A stretch of 39,256 nucleotides of DNA from Rhodocytophaga aerolata (GTDB lineage Bacteria; Bacteroidota; Bacteroidia; Cytophagales; 172606-1), in assembly GCF_030503435.1 (NCBI RefSeq), contig NZ_JAUKPO010000043.1, positions 1 through 39,256 of the forward strand. Direction: 5' to 3'. The translations under genes and the position numbers were made by a program. Under the pieces are notes generated by a model. That model did not search any database. It had not been told where the DNA came from and saw nothing but the letters and a program-made list of their open reading frames with translations. Below are positions 23,814 through 31,162 of this stretch, piece by piece; the stretch's first letter is position 1, and each line of letters opens with the position of its first letter.

Positions 23814-26519
23814 ATGCTATCATCTTTGCTAAATGGATTCTTGTTTGCCTTATTTATATTTTGTAGTTCCTACTCCTTTGCGCAGACCTACTCCCTAGAT
23901 CCCTCTTTCCAACCGCTTCTAGTCAAAAACCCTGGAGGGAGTGTGGACCAAATCATTATACAGCCAGATCAGAAAATCTTGCTCAATGGCAGAGCGGATT
24001 ACATCAATGATATCCGGACAGAAGGTATTGTTCGCATAAACCAAGATGGTAGCCTGGATCCCTCCTTTCATATCAGCAATACCATTGCCGATTATACTTG
24101 GATAGCTTTACGTCCGGATGGCAAAATACTTGCAACTAACCTATATTCGAATTCTGAAGGCAAATCCCAGTTCTATGTTCATCTGCTGGACTCACAAGGT
24201 AGAATAGATTCTACCTACTATACAGATATTGTTTGTGATTACCCATCTTCCAAAGCCTTCGCCTTACAGACGGATGAAAAGATCTTGTTGGGCGCTAATA
24301 CCTATGCGAATAGCACCTATGAAGGAAAAGTTTACCGTCTTCATAGAAATGGCCGTAAAGATACTACCTTTCATAGTGAGCAGGTAAAGGCTACTTGGAT
24401 CAGTCAAATCCTGCTGCAGCCTAATGGAAAAATTATTTTACTCGGTGGCTTCTATCTTGAAGCAATCAATCGCCACACAAGTATTCTGCGGCTGAATTCC
24501 GATGGCAGCATTGATCCGAGTTTTGCCTATAGTCCCTTAAGTGCTGTCAGTTCGGCCATAATTCAACCCGATGGACAAATTTTAGTCAGCCGCGATGCCT
24601 CATCTGCCAGCAATGGATCAACAAGTATTGTGCGGTTAAACCCGGATGGGTCACAAGACAATACATTTCAACTCCCTACCACTAGTCCTCCTATGGCTAT
24701 CTATTCCTTCGCTTTGCAGCCTAATGGAAAGATTCTAGCCGGCAGCTGGATACGCAAAGCATCTAACGATCCATCCGGATACAGTCGTGTGATCCGCTTT
24801 AATTCGGATGGAAGTTTTGATGAGTCTTTCGATAATGGCCAAGATGCTGATCACCTAATTACAAGTTTAGCTATCCAGCAAGATGGAAAGCTATTAATAG
24901 GTGGCCTGTTTACCACTTATAACAGTCAATCCCAAGCTGGCCTTATTCGTTTAACTACGAATGGGAGTATAGATACTTCTTTTAAAATTAGATTAGAATA
25001 TAGTGGGTATATTGGTGTAATAGCCCGGCAACAGGATGAGAGGATCCTCGTAGGAGGAGGCTTTAGTAGTGCAAATGGGAAAACTCAAAATCGGTTAACT
25101 AGATTAACTTCTAGTGGAAGGATAGACACCACCTTCTCTATAGGTACCGGACCTAAGGGTATAGAGAGCAGTAGTTATGCCGATATTCGGGACATTAAGT
25201 TGCAAAAGGACGGGAAAATAGTAGTAGGGGGTAAGTTTACCTCTTTCAATGACCAAGCCACCTCCTCGCTTGTTCGCTTAAACGGCGATGGAAGTATTGA
25301 CCAGGTTTTTCAGTTAGCATGGGAAGCTGATTACTCGGTAGAAGAAATTGTCATACGGCCTGATGGAAAGATACTTGTAGGGGGTGCTTTTCCCTATAAT
25401 TATAACCCTCAAAAAACCCTACTACGATTGCTACCGGATGGCAAGGAAGATCCATCGTTTAACATTGGTAGCGGTTTTAATGGAGGCATTACCAGCCTAT
25501 GTCTACAAGAGGACGGAAAGATTCTAGTAAGCGGAAGTTTCACCCAGTATGATGGGATGGACATAGGAGGAATTGTTCGACTACTGCCAGATGGTTCACT
25601 AGATACTAGCTTTACGATCGGCTTGGTAAATAATGCTATCGAGCAAATTCTGCTGCAAGCAGATGGAAAAATTCTTCTGGAAGGCTCGTACGTTTCTTAT
25701 CAAAATTATTTAGCCAGTAAGCTTATTCGCCTACACTCAGATGGCACATTTGATAATACATTTAACCCCACATTGGGCATGAATGATTATATAGAGGATA
25801 TGACCATCCAGCCCGATGGCAGGATTTTGCTAGCAGGCAGTTTTCACTCACCAAGAAGACACTTTATCCAATTAAATGCGGATGGGTCTGCTACGAATGC
25901 TTTTTTCTCGTTTGCCCCCGAACTAACTTTGGTAGTCAATAAGCTATTGATCGACAGTTCGACAATGTTAGTAGCCACTTTTTCAGGGTTAGAAAGACTT
26001 ACACAAGCTGCTCCACAATCTATTGTTTTCAACGCGATTGAAGACAAACTTACGAGTGATGCTCCTTTTAGTCTGAGTGCAAGTGCAAGTTCAGGCCTGC
26101 CCGTCACCTTTACTGTGGTGTCAGGCCCGGCTTCTGTGTCTGGTAATATACTTACGCTATCCGGCATAGAGGGAGTAGTTACCATTCGAGCGTCCCAAAA
26201 AGGAAATTCGGTCTACCTTGCTGCCACGGACGTAGAAAGAGCTTTTCGGGTGAATGCAGTTCTGGGATTGGAAGAAATCAGGGAAGAAGTAAAGATTTAT
26301 CCCAATCCCACAATTGAGCAATTTGTGTTCACGCTTCCTTTCCGCTGGCAAGTAAAAGAGATTAGATTAGTGGATATGCTAGGCAAACCCCAGAAAGCTA
26401 CTATACTCAATACATCAACCGGGTATAGAGTTACTGTACACCAATATACTCCTGGTTTGTATCTACTACTTGTAAAAACAAACGAAGGAGAATTTATAAA
26501 AAAAGTTATTCTTAAGTAA
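23814..26519 (+). CDS. secreted delta-60 repeat beta-propeller protein with T9SS sorting tail
   Basis: A 901-aa exported protein. Signal peptide at 1-23 (LFALFIFCSSYSFA). From about 25 to 725 there are roughly 13 repeats of 50-60 residues, each with IQPDGKILxxG, then RLNxDGSxDxSF (for example GSLDPSF, GSIDPSF, GSFDESF, GSLDTSF). This is the delta-60/DUF5122 beta-propeller family. About 735-820 is an Ig-like segment (SASASSGLPVTFTVVSGPAS). The last 75 residues, VKIYPNPTIEQFVFTLPF through FIKKVILK, are a type A T9SS C-terminal domain, so the protein is carried across the outer membrane and attached or released. The ligand is unknown. ATG at 23814. Confidence 0.93.
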   Translation: MLSSLLNGFLFALFIFCSSYSFAQTYSLDPSFQPLLVKNPGGSVDQIIIQPDQKILLNGRADYINDIRTEGIVRINQDGSLDPSFHISNTIADYTWIALRPDGKILATNLYSNSEGKSQFYVHLLDSQGRIDSTYYTDIVCDYPSSKAFALQTDEKILLGANTYANSTYEGKVYRLHRNGRKDTTFHSEQVKATWISQILLQPNGKIILLGGFYLEAINRHTSILRLNSDGSIDPSFAYSPLSAVSSAIIQPDGQILVSRDASSASNGSTSIVRLNPDGSQDNTFQLPTTSPPMAIYSFALQPNGKILAGSWIRKASNDPSGYSRVIRFNSDGSFDESFDNGQDADHLITSLAIQQDGKLLIGGLFTTYNSQSQAGLIRLTTNGSIDTSFKIRLEYSGYIGVIARQQDERILVGGGFSSANGKTQNRLTRLTSSGRIDTTFSIGTGPKGIESSSYADIRDIKLQKDGKIVVGGKFTSFNDQATSSLVRLNGDGSIDQVFQLAWEADYSVEEIVIRPDGKILVGGAFPYNYNPQKTLLRLLPDGKEDPSFNIGSGFNGGITSLCLQEDGKILVSGSFTQYDGMDIGGIVRLLPDGSLDTSFTIGLVNNAIEQILLQADGKILLEGSYVSYQNYLASKLIRLHSDGTFDNTFNPTLGMNDYIEDMTIQPDGRILLAGSFHSPRRHFIQLNADGSATNAFFSFAPELTLVVNKLLIDSSTMLVATFSGLERLTQAAPQSIVFNAIEDKLTSDAPFSLSASASSGLPVTFTVVSGPASVSGNILTLSGIEGVVTIRASQKGNSVYLAATDVERAFRVNAVLGLEEIREEVKIYPNPTIEQFVFTLPFRWQVKEIRLVDMLGKPQKATILNTSTGYRVTVHQYTPGLYLLLVKTNEGEFIKKVILK

Positions 26520-26879
26520 AATTTTGATAAAAGATGGCAAGATAATTTTATAAAATAATCTAATCTTTATCTTATTCTTAGCATTATTATAATAAGCAAT
26601 TCTCCTAATGATTTTTCAACCAACCTTTGTTAGAGTATCTTCCACAGGTAAAGCAAAATTTTCCAGAATTTGGGAGATTTTAGGAATGCTTACCGCAAAT
26701 ATGGATATTTGACTTCTATTAATGTTTATATCATTTTAACATTCTCATCAGTTACCCGAAAGGGGAAGTTAATTTAACTACCTCTTTGCTAAAATTAGTT
26801 AGCATTTTTTTTACTAGGCATTTGTTCGAAAAAATGGCAACCAGGCATCGCGACAAACCACCTTGCGACTTTTTAACAA
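26520..26879. other. gene-free interval after the delta-60 gene
   Basis: AT-rich, no gene. It contains the palindrome at 26759-26787; nothing else stands out. Confidence 0.45.
26759..26787. repeat. dispersed palindrome, well-conserved copy
   Basis: AAAGGGGAAGTTAA, T, TTAACTACCTCTTT: two 14-nt arms with two mismatches. It lies 240 nt downstream of the delta-60 gene. One of the best copies of the family. Confidence 0.7.
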
Positions 26880-27075
26880 GCTTCACAAACTGACCGTGCC
26901 TATCTGGACCCGATAATGATAGGATGGCTTACAAGAGGCTTGCACCCTCTGGAATATTATGGTATCTTCGATGCCAGATGCCCGTACTGGGCACACACAC
27001 TATACCCGGCGACAATCAGTCCTTCCTCACCACAGGTCTCCAGGGCAGTTGTCCTGGTGTGCGAGGATTTTTGAA
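26880..27075. other. structured non-coding stretch, possible RNA or mobile remnant
   Basis: GC-richer than its surroundings and without a clear gene. It contains several short hairpins: CAAGAGG/CCTCTGG around 26932-26952, TGCCC/GGGCA at 26979-26993, and CCAGG/CCTGG at 27040-27057, the last enclosed by CCTC (27025) and GAGG (27063). A frame through it (26924-27109) reads RLAPSGILWYLRCQMPVLG but has no family I can name. I have a vague recollection of similar strings in other Bacteroidota genomes, so a dispersed intergenic element is possible. It ends about 55 nt before the VOC gene. Confidence 0.35.
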
Positions 27076-27129
27076 CCATGATAGGAAAAAGGAACTTGAT
27101 CAAAATTAGATCTTCAAAAAACACAGGGA

Positions 27130-27561
27130 ATGAAGCCAAGAATGACCGTATTGACATTAGGAGTAGATGAGTTAGAAAAAGCAGTTGATTTTTATAAAAA
27201 TGGCCTTGGCTTTCCAACAGAAGGGATCATAGGAGAAGAATTTGAACATGGAACAGTTGCCTTCTTTACCCTACAGAATGGGATAAGCCTTGCTTTATGG
27301 CCAAGAAAAAGTATTGCACACGATACGACACTCACTCAAACACAACCTGCTGCAACAGATTTTACCATTGGCCATAATGTTGCAAGTAAACAAGAAGTGG
27401 ATGCTGTCATGCAACAGGCAGAAAATGCAGGAGCCACGATTGTAAAAGCTGCTCAAACTACCTTTTATGGGGGCTATGCAGGCTATTTTCAAGACCCTGA
27501 CCAACACATATGGGAAATCGTATGGAATCCGGCATTTGACATCAATGAAGGAATAAGTTAA
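27130..27561 (+). CDS. VOC superfamily (glyoxalase/bleomycin-resistance-like) protein
   Basis: A 143-aa vicinal oxygen chelate protein with two beta-alpha-beta-beta-beta modules. Module one begins MTVLTLGVDELEKAVDFYKN, then GLGFPTEG and FFTLQNGISLALWP. Module two has VASKQEVDAVMQQAENAGAT and YFQDPDQHIWEIVWNP, in which the Glu of WEIVWNP is the usual metal or ligand residue. Such small proteins can be isomerases, dioxygenases or binding proteins for antibiotics; the substrate cannot be told from sequence. ATG at 27130. It heads a run of small accessory genes on the plus strand. Confidence 0.9.
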   Translation: MKPRMTVLTLGVDELEKAVDFYKNGLGFPTEGIIGEEFEHGTVAFFTLQNGISLALWPRKSIAHDTTLTQTQPAATDFTIGHNVASKQEVDAVMQQAENAGATIVKAAQTTFYGGYAGYFQDPDQHIWEIVWNPAFDINEGIS

Positions 27562-27687
27562 AAATTACAAGTGCACAACTTCTATGACAACCAGGTTGCT
27601 TCACCGCATTGCTTTAGCAAAAAGCCCTTGTTGCCATAATCTGTGCTCTACTGGTGATAAGTACACTTAGAAATATTACTATTGGAG

Positions 27688-28069
27688 ATGAACACAAAGA
27701 TAGTCATGAGTATATGTGCCGGTGTCTTAGGTGTAATGGGAATACTATTGTCATTCTTACCTCAAGAAATGGCAAGTTACCTGGGCTTAGTAGATACTAA
27801 TCCGATCTTACTACAACTGCTAGGTGCCTTGTATGTGAGTTTTGCCATGATTAACTGGACAGGGAAAGCAAATGTACTGGGGGGGTATTTACGGAAAACC
27901 CATTACGCTTGGAAACTTTACCCACTTTGCTATTGGCACGCTCGCCCTCCTGAAATGGGTGATGCAGGGGACACCTTCCATCGTTTGGCTAGCAATTACC
28001 CTCCTCTATTTACTATTTGCCATTGTATTTGGCTATATTTTATTTACACACCCTAAAATGAAAGCCTGA
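27688..28069 (+). pseudogene. small four-helix membrane protein, frameshifted at a G7 tract
   Basis: Frame one from the ATG at 27688 encodes MNTKIVMSICAGVLGVMGIL, PQEMASYLGLVDTNPILLQL and LGALYVSFAMINWTGKANVL. It is then lost at seven consecutive G (27879-27885). The next frame continues GGIYGKPITLGNFTHFAIGT, LALLKWVMQ and ends TLLYLLFAIVFGYILF, THPKMKA. With six G the two join seamlessly as NVLGGIYGKP. The joined protein would be about 126 aa with four membrane helices, a type common in Bacteroidota as a conserved hypothetical. The frameshift may be a real mutation, phase variation or a sequencing error. Confidence 0.75.
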
Positions 28070-28172
28070 GAAAAAATCACCAACACTAGATAAGCCATCT
28101 ACCAGGCAGCCACACCAAGCAAGCAGGAGGCCACAAAATTAGGTAGCTTTGTGCCAATAGCGATCAGAAGAA

Positions 28173-28658
28173 ATGAACACACTCACAACCCGAGACATCC
28201 TTTTACGAAGGCTAACAGTAGCTGATGCAGAGGCATTTTATGCACTATATACCTGGCCTGAAGTAATTCAACATTTTGACAGCTCGCCTTTCTTGCCGGA
28301 TGATACAGCCATTAGCTTCACAAGTAGAATTATAGAAAGTTGTTACTGTATTTGGACCATCCGCTTGAGAGGTGAACCAGAAAAAATTATTGGCGACCTC
28401 GCCCTCCATCACTATGATATGCAGCACAAGAGAATTGAAATAGGAGGAAGTCTGTTACCTGCCTATTGGGGCAAGAACCTGATGAAGCAAGCCTTTGAGT
28501 TATTGATTGATTTTTCAAGGCAAACACTTAAAATTGAACAAATCATTGGTAAAACTAGTCCCGACAATAGGCAGGCCATTAAGCTGGTAGAAAAACTAGG
28601 TTTTCAACGTGTAGGAGTAGTAGAAAATGAGCTAATTTTGAGCAAACGCTTGTCTTAA
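28173..28658 (+). CDS. GNAT family N-acetyltransferase
   Basis: A 161-aa acetyltransferase of the RimJ/RimL-like GNAT group. Features: TTRDILLRRLTVADAEAFYA (motif C start), WTIRLRGEPEKIIGDLALHH, IGGSLLPAYWGKNLMKQAFE (the acetyl-CoA-binding loop region, with LLPAYWGKNLM in place of the usual YWGKGYA), then IIGKTSPDNRQAIKLVEKLG (motif B N-x-x-x-x-x-x-x-x-K-x-G-F) and FQRVGVVENEL. It transfers acetyl from acetyl-CoA to an amine, perhaps a protein N-terminus; the target is unknown. ATG at 28173. Confidence 0.92.
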   Translation: MNTLTTRDILLRRLTVADAEAFYALYTWPEVIQHFDSSPFLPDDTAISFTSRIIESCYCIWTIRLRGEPEKIIGDLALHHYDMQHKRIEIGGSLLPAYWGKNLMKQAFELLIDFSRQTLKIEQIIGKTSPDNRQAIKLVEKLGFQRVGVVENELILSKRLS

Positions 28659-28787
28659 CGTTAGGCAAGCTATTAGCTACCTTTTCTCATCCACATGCCC
28701 TCACCACCAGAGAGTCATCAACTGCGGCAGGTGTTAACTGTAGCAGGTGTGGAGAAAGGAGACAAATAAGAACTATAGAGGACATCT

Positions 28788-29156
28788 ATGAGAATAGAAA
28801 TAAGAGAGATCAAGGGAATTACCCTGGCAGAAGTCATCTCTGAAAGCCTTGTAATCGGTAATCTACAGGATGCTTTAGAGCTGATTGGCAATTGTGGCTA
28901 TCAGGGTGTAGACAAAGTAATTGTTCAGGAACATAATATAACCCCCGATTTTTTTGATCTGAAAACGGGCTTAGCCGGGGAGGTACTGCAAAAGTTTTCC
29001 ACGTATGGGTTGAGCATAGCCATCATAGGAGATTTTTCCAAGTATAGCAGTAAGAGCTTACAGGATTTTATTTATGAGAGTAACAAAAGTAATCGCGTTA
29101 ATTTCTTTCCTTCAGTCCAAGAGGTAAAAGAAAGACTGATATCGACTAGCCATTAG
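28788..29156 (+). CDS. DUF4180 domain-containing protein
   Basis: A 122-aa small soluble protein that fits DUF4180 from end to end: IKGITLAEVISESLVIGNLQ, DALELIGNCGYQGVDKVIVQ, EHNITPDFFDLKTGLAGEVL, LSIAIIGDFSKYSSKSLQDF and IYESNKSNRVNFF. The family has a STAS-like/SpoIIAA-like alternating pattern and no established function. ATG at 28788. It is isolated by about 130 nt from the GNAT gene. The gene downstream is convergent. Confidence 0.92.
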   Translation: MRIEIREIKGITLAEVISESLVIGNLQDALELIGNCGYQGVDKVIVQEHNITPDFFDLKTGLAGEVLQKFSTYGLSIAIIGDFSKYSSKSLQDFIYESNKSNRVNFFPSVQEVKERLISTSH

Positions 29157-29351
29157 AATAGCAAGAGGTGTGTATGAAAAAAACAATGCTTAACCCTAGC
29201 TGAAATGACTATTGCTCCTGCAACAGATCCTATGCGTATCAGGAGGCTTTGAGGAGTCTCTATGCTTGATAAGAGAGGCGTTTACTTTCAGCCTGTAGAG
29301 TTAGAGAAAAGCTGTTATCTCTCCCTCACCTCCTTTCATTAAGATTTAGCA

Positions 29352-29380
29352 AAAGGGGAAGTTAAATTAAATTCCCCTTT
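29352..29380. repeat. dispersed palindrome, best copy, between convergent genes
   Basis: AAAGGGGAAGTTAA, A, TTAAATTCCCCTTT: 13 of 14 arm positions pair. It lies between the DUF4180 gene (+) and the DoxX-like gene (-), 28 nt from the latter's stop, and has T-runs on both sides, so it can serve as a bidirectional terminator as well. Confidence 0.75.
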
Positions 29381-29407
29381 CTAATAACACTCTCAAATAT
29401 TCATTTT

Positions 29408-29929
29408 TTAAAAAGAAAGGATGCTTTCTTTTTCTTTCAGGTCTTTGCTGGGATGAGGAACAAACTTTTTCTCCGTCTGTTGACGAATAGCCCAATAATA
29501 CACCCACAGCATATACAGAGGCTGGAAAAACAGCCTTGACCAAACATACCAAGGACTTGCCGGTAAACCTCCCGGAGGGGGTAGATTATGGATCGCTACA
29601 TGGATGTTTGCCGGAAAAACCAACAGCAAGTACCCTATTATTGCCCAACCGGCTACCCGCTGAAAACGTGGAATTAATAAAAGAACCGCCAGAACAATCT
29701 CCACAAAACCTGTTAGCATCACCCAAAATTCGGGGTGAGGTAGCAGGCCATTGATCATATAGGAGAGTTTTTCTGGCTTGGCTATATGGATGATGCCTAT
29801 CAACGAAAAGGCAAGGGAAAAAGCAATCCGCCCTTTTAGGCCATGTGATCGAAGTTTGTCCTGTAGGGTAAACTTTGACAGCAGCCAAAGCAGACTAAAG
29901 AAAGCAAGTAGTTGAATGAAGAATGCCAT
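29408..29929 (-). CDS. DoxX-like membrane protein
   Basis: A 173-aa integral membrane protein with about four or five helices: residues 3-18, 34-55 (RIAFSLAFSLIGIIHIAKP), 66-87 (MLTGFVEIVLAVLLLIPRF), 92-110 and 130-145. The GIIHIAKPEKL and FPANIHVAIHN patterns are typical of the DoxX-like subgroup. I chose the ATG at 29929 (MAFFIQLL); a GTG at 29974 would add 15 residues. It follows the Crp/Fnr gene by 64 nt on the same strand and is likely its target or operon partner. The C-terminus is a charged tail. Confidence 0.88.
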   Translation of the reverse strand: MAFFIQLLAFFSLLWLLSKFTLQDKLRSHGLKGRIAFSLAFSLIGIIHIAKPEKLSYMINGLLPHPEFWVMLTGFVEIVLAVLLLIPRFQRVAGWAIIGYLLLVFPANIHVAIHNLPPPGGLPASPWYVWSRLFFQPLYMLWVYYWAIRQQTEKKFVPHPSKDLKEKESILSF

Positions 29930-29993
29930 AATGTCTTTTAGATAATTACTTTGCAAAAGAAGGCAAGCTTTCACTCTAAAAAATTGATCTATG

Positions 29994-30590
29994 TTAGGAA
30001 ATCAAGTTTGCTCGAATTCTACTTAAACTTTCCGGATGGATGCCTAAGTAACGGGCAATCTTATGGACAGGCACCTGTTCAATGATTGTCTTTCCTTTTT
30101 CCAGCAAGTCTTTGTATCGCTGCTCAGCTGTTTTGGTCATCAAGTCAAGCTCGCGTTGTGTTTTGCGCACATAGTGGGATTCAGCTATCAGCCTTCCCAG
30201 CATATTAGCTGTAGCAGACTGCCCGTAAAGCGATTGCATTTGCCCATAATCAATCCGCTCTACCAGGGTTGGTACTAAGGTTTCAATATAAACCTGAGAG
30301 GGTTTTCTAGACAGAAAAGACATGTAGGAAGAAAAGTAATCCCCCTCAAACCAAAAGTCGAGAATAGCTTCTTTTTGCTCCTGTAAAGAGCCTACCAGCA
30401 CAGCTCCTTTCTTGATGAGGTAGATATAATTTTCTATATCATCTTGATGGGTAATGATTTCTCCCTTGCCGAAGGTTTTAGTTTCTGTCTTGAGGCTAAT
30501 GGAAGCTTCTAGCGGCAAATGATACTTATCAAGCATTTTCTCAAACATAGAGCTGCTATTTTGGGATACGCAAGATACTGACTTTATCAT
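29994..30590 (-). CDS. Crp/Fnr family transcriptional regulator
   Basis: A 198-aa regulator. The cNMP-binding-like barrel spans about 20-125 (KTFGKGEIITHQDDIENYIY, LIKKGAVLVGSLQEQKEAIL, DFWFEGDYFSSYMSFLSRKP). The C-terminal helix-turn-helix reads KIARYLGIHPESLSRIRANL. It lacks the Fnr cysteine cluster, and ligand binding cannot be judged. This short type in Bacteroidota commonly controls an adjacent membrane or reductase gene. The next gene downstream is the DoxX-like gene. The ATG at 30590 gives MIKSVSCV; an internal ATG at 30548 (MFEKML) is an alternative start. Confidence 0.92.
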   Translation of the reverse strand: MIKSVSCVSQNSSSMFEKMLDKYHLPLEASISLKTETKTFGKGEIITHQDDIENYIYLIKKGAVLVGSLQEQKEAILDFWFEGDYFSSYMSFLSRKPSQVYIETLVPTLVERIDYGQMQSLYGQSATANMLGRLIAESHYVRKTQRELDLMTKTAEQRYKDLLEKGKTIIEQVPVHKIARYLGIHPESLSRIRANLIS

Positions 30591-30602
30591 GAATTGTCTA
30601 TA

Positions 30603-30631
30603 AGCTGAGGAGTTAAAATAACCACCCCTTT
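30603..30631. repeat. dispersed palindrome, partial copy
   Basis: GAGGAGTTAAAATAACCACC, then CCTTT. It lies 12 nt upstream of the Crp/Fnr start, in the divergent space with the PadR gene, so this copy cannot be a terminator of either neighbour. It might instead be a regulatory site. Confidence 0.5.
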
Positions 30632-30826
30632 CGAGTGACTCTTAGATTATGCTCCATATAATTTAAAATCGGACATTCACTGTCCGTTTCCGCACACTTT
30701 TTCATACACTCTATTCTGTCAAAATGGCCTCTGAGACTTCCTACAGGCCAATATTAGTATTGGCAAAGCATTTGTTAAGCAAATGTGAGGATAATAGATA
30801 GTGAAATGATATAATCCTTTTTCTAA

Positions 30827-31162
30827 ATGAGCAGAAACTACCTAGGAGAATTTGAAGAACTCGTCTTGTTAACTGTAGCCCATATGCAGGGAGAAGCCTA
30901 TGCTGCGGCTATCACCCTAGATGTTACAAACCGGACTGGCCGCACCATTATCTTAAGTGCGGTGCATGTAGCCCTCTACCGGCTGGAAGAAAAAGGCTTA
31001 GTGACTTCACTTGTGGGAGGAGCGACAAAAGAAAGAGGCGGCCGAAGGAAGCGGCTGTTTTCCGTCACAGCCTATGGAATTAACACTTTATCCCAAATTA
31101 GAGAGGTTCGGGAAGAGCTCTGGCAGTTGATTCCTAAACACATTCAACCTTCCTCTTTATGA
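30827..31162 (+). CDS. PadR family transcriptional regulator
   Basis: A 111-aa winged-helix repressor: GEFEELVLLTVAHMQGEAYA, AAITLDVTNRTGRTIILSAV and HVALYRLEEKGLVTSLVGGA (recognition helix), then the wing GGRRKRLFSVTAYGINTLSQ. Its stop overlaps the start of the permease gene as ATGA, so the two are translationally coupled. PadR proteins next to such permeases normally repress that transporter and respond to a small molecule. ATG at 30827. Confidence 0.95.
   Translation: MSRNYLGEFEELVLLTVAHMQGEAYAAAITLDVTNRTGRTIILSAVHVALYRLEEKGLVTSLVGGATKERGGRRKRLFSVTAYGINTLSQIREVREELWQLIPKHIQPSSL

Noticed and set aside
26924-27109. 61-codon plus-strand frame in front of the VOC gene
   Set aside because: No family, odd composition, and it is made of several DNA hairpins. 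I treat the stretch as structured non-coding DNA instead.
28640-28690. GTTAGGC just after the GNAT gene as an integron attC core site
   Set aside because: The heptamer fits the core consensus, but no partner RYYYAAC at attC spacing and no integrase are visible. The neighbouring small genes alone are not enough to claim an integron.
29536-29888. Frames overlapping the DoxX-like gene on both strands
   Set aside because: They are shadows: the minus-strand frame from 29929 alone has the membrane-helix pattern and family motifs.
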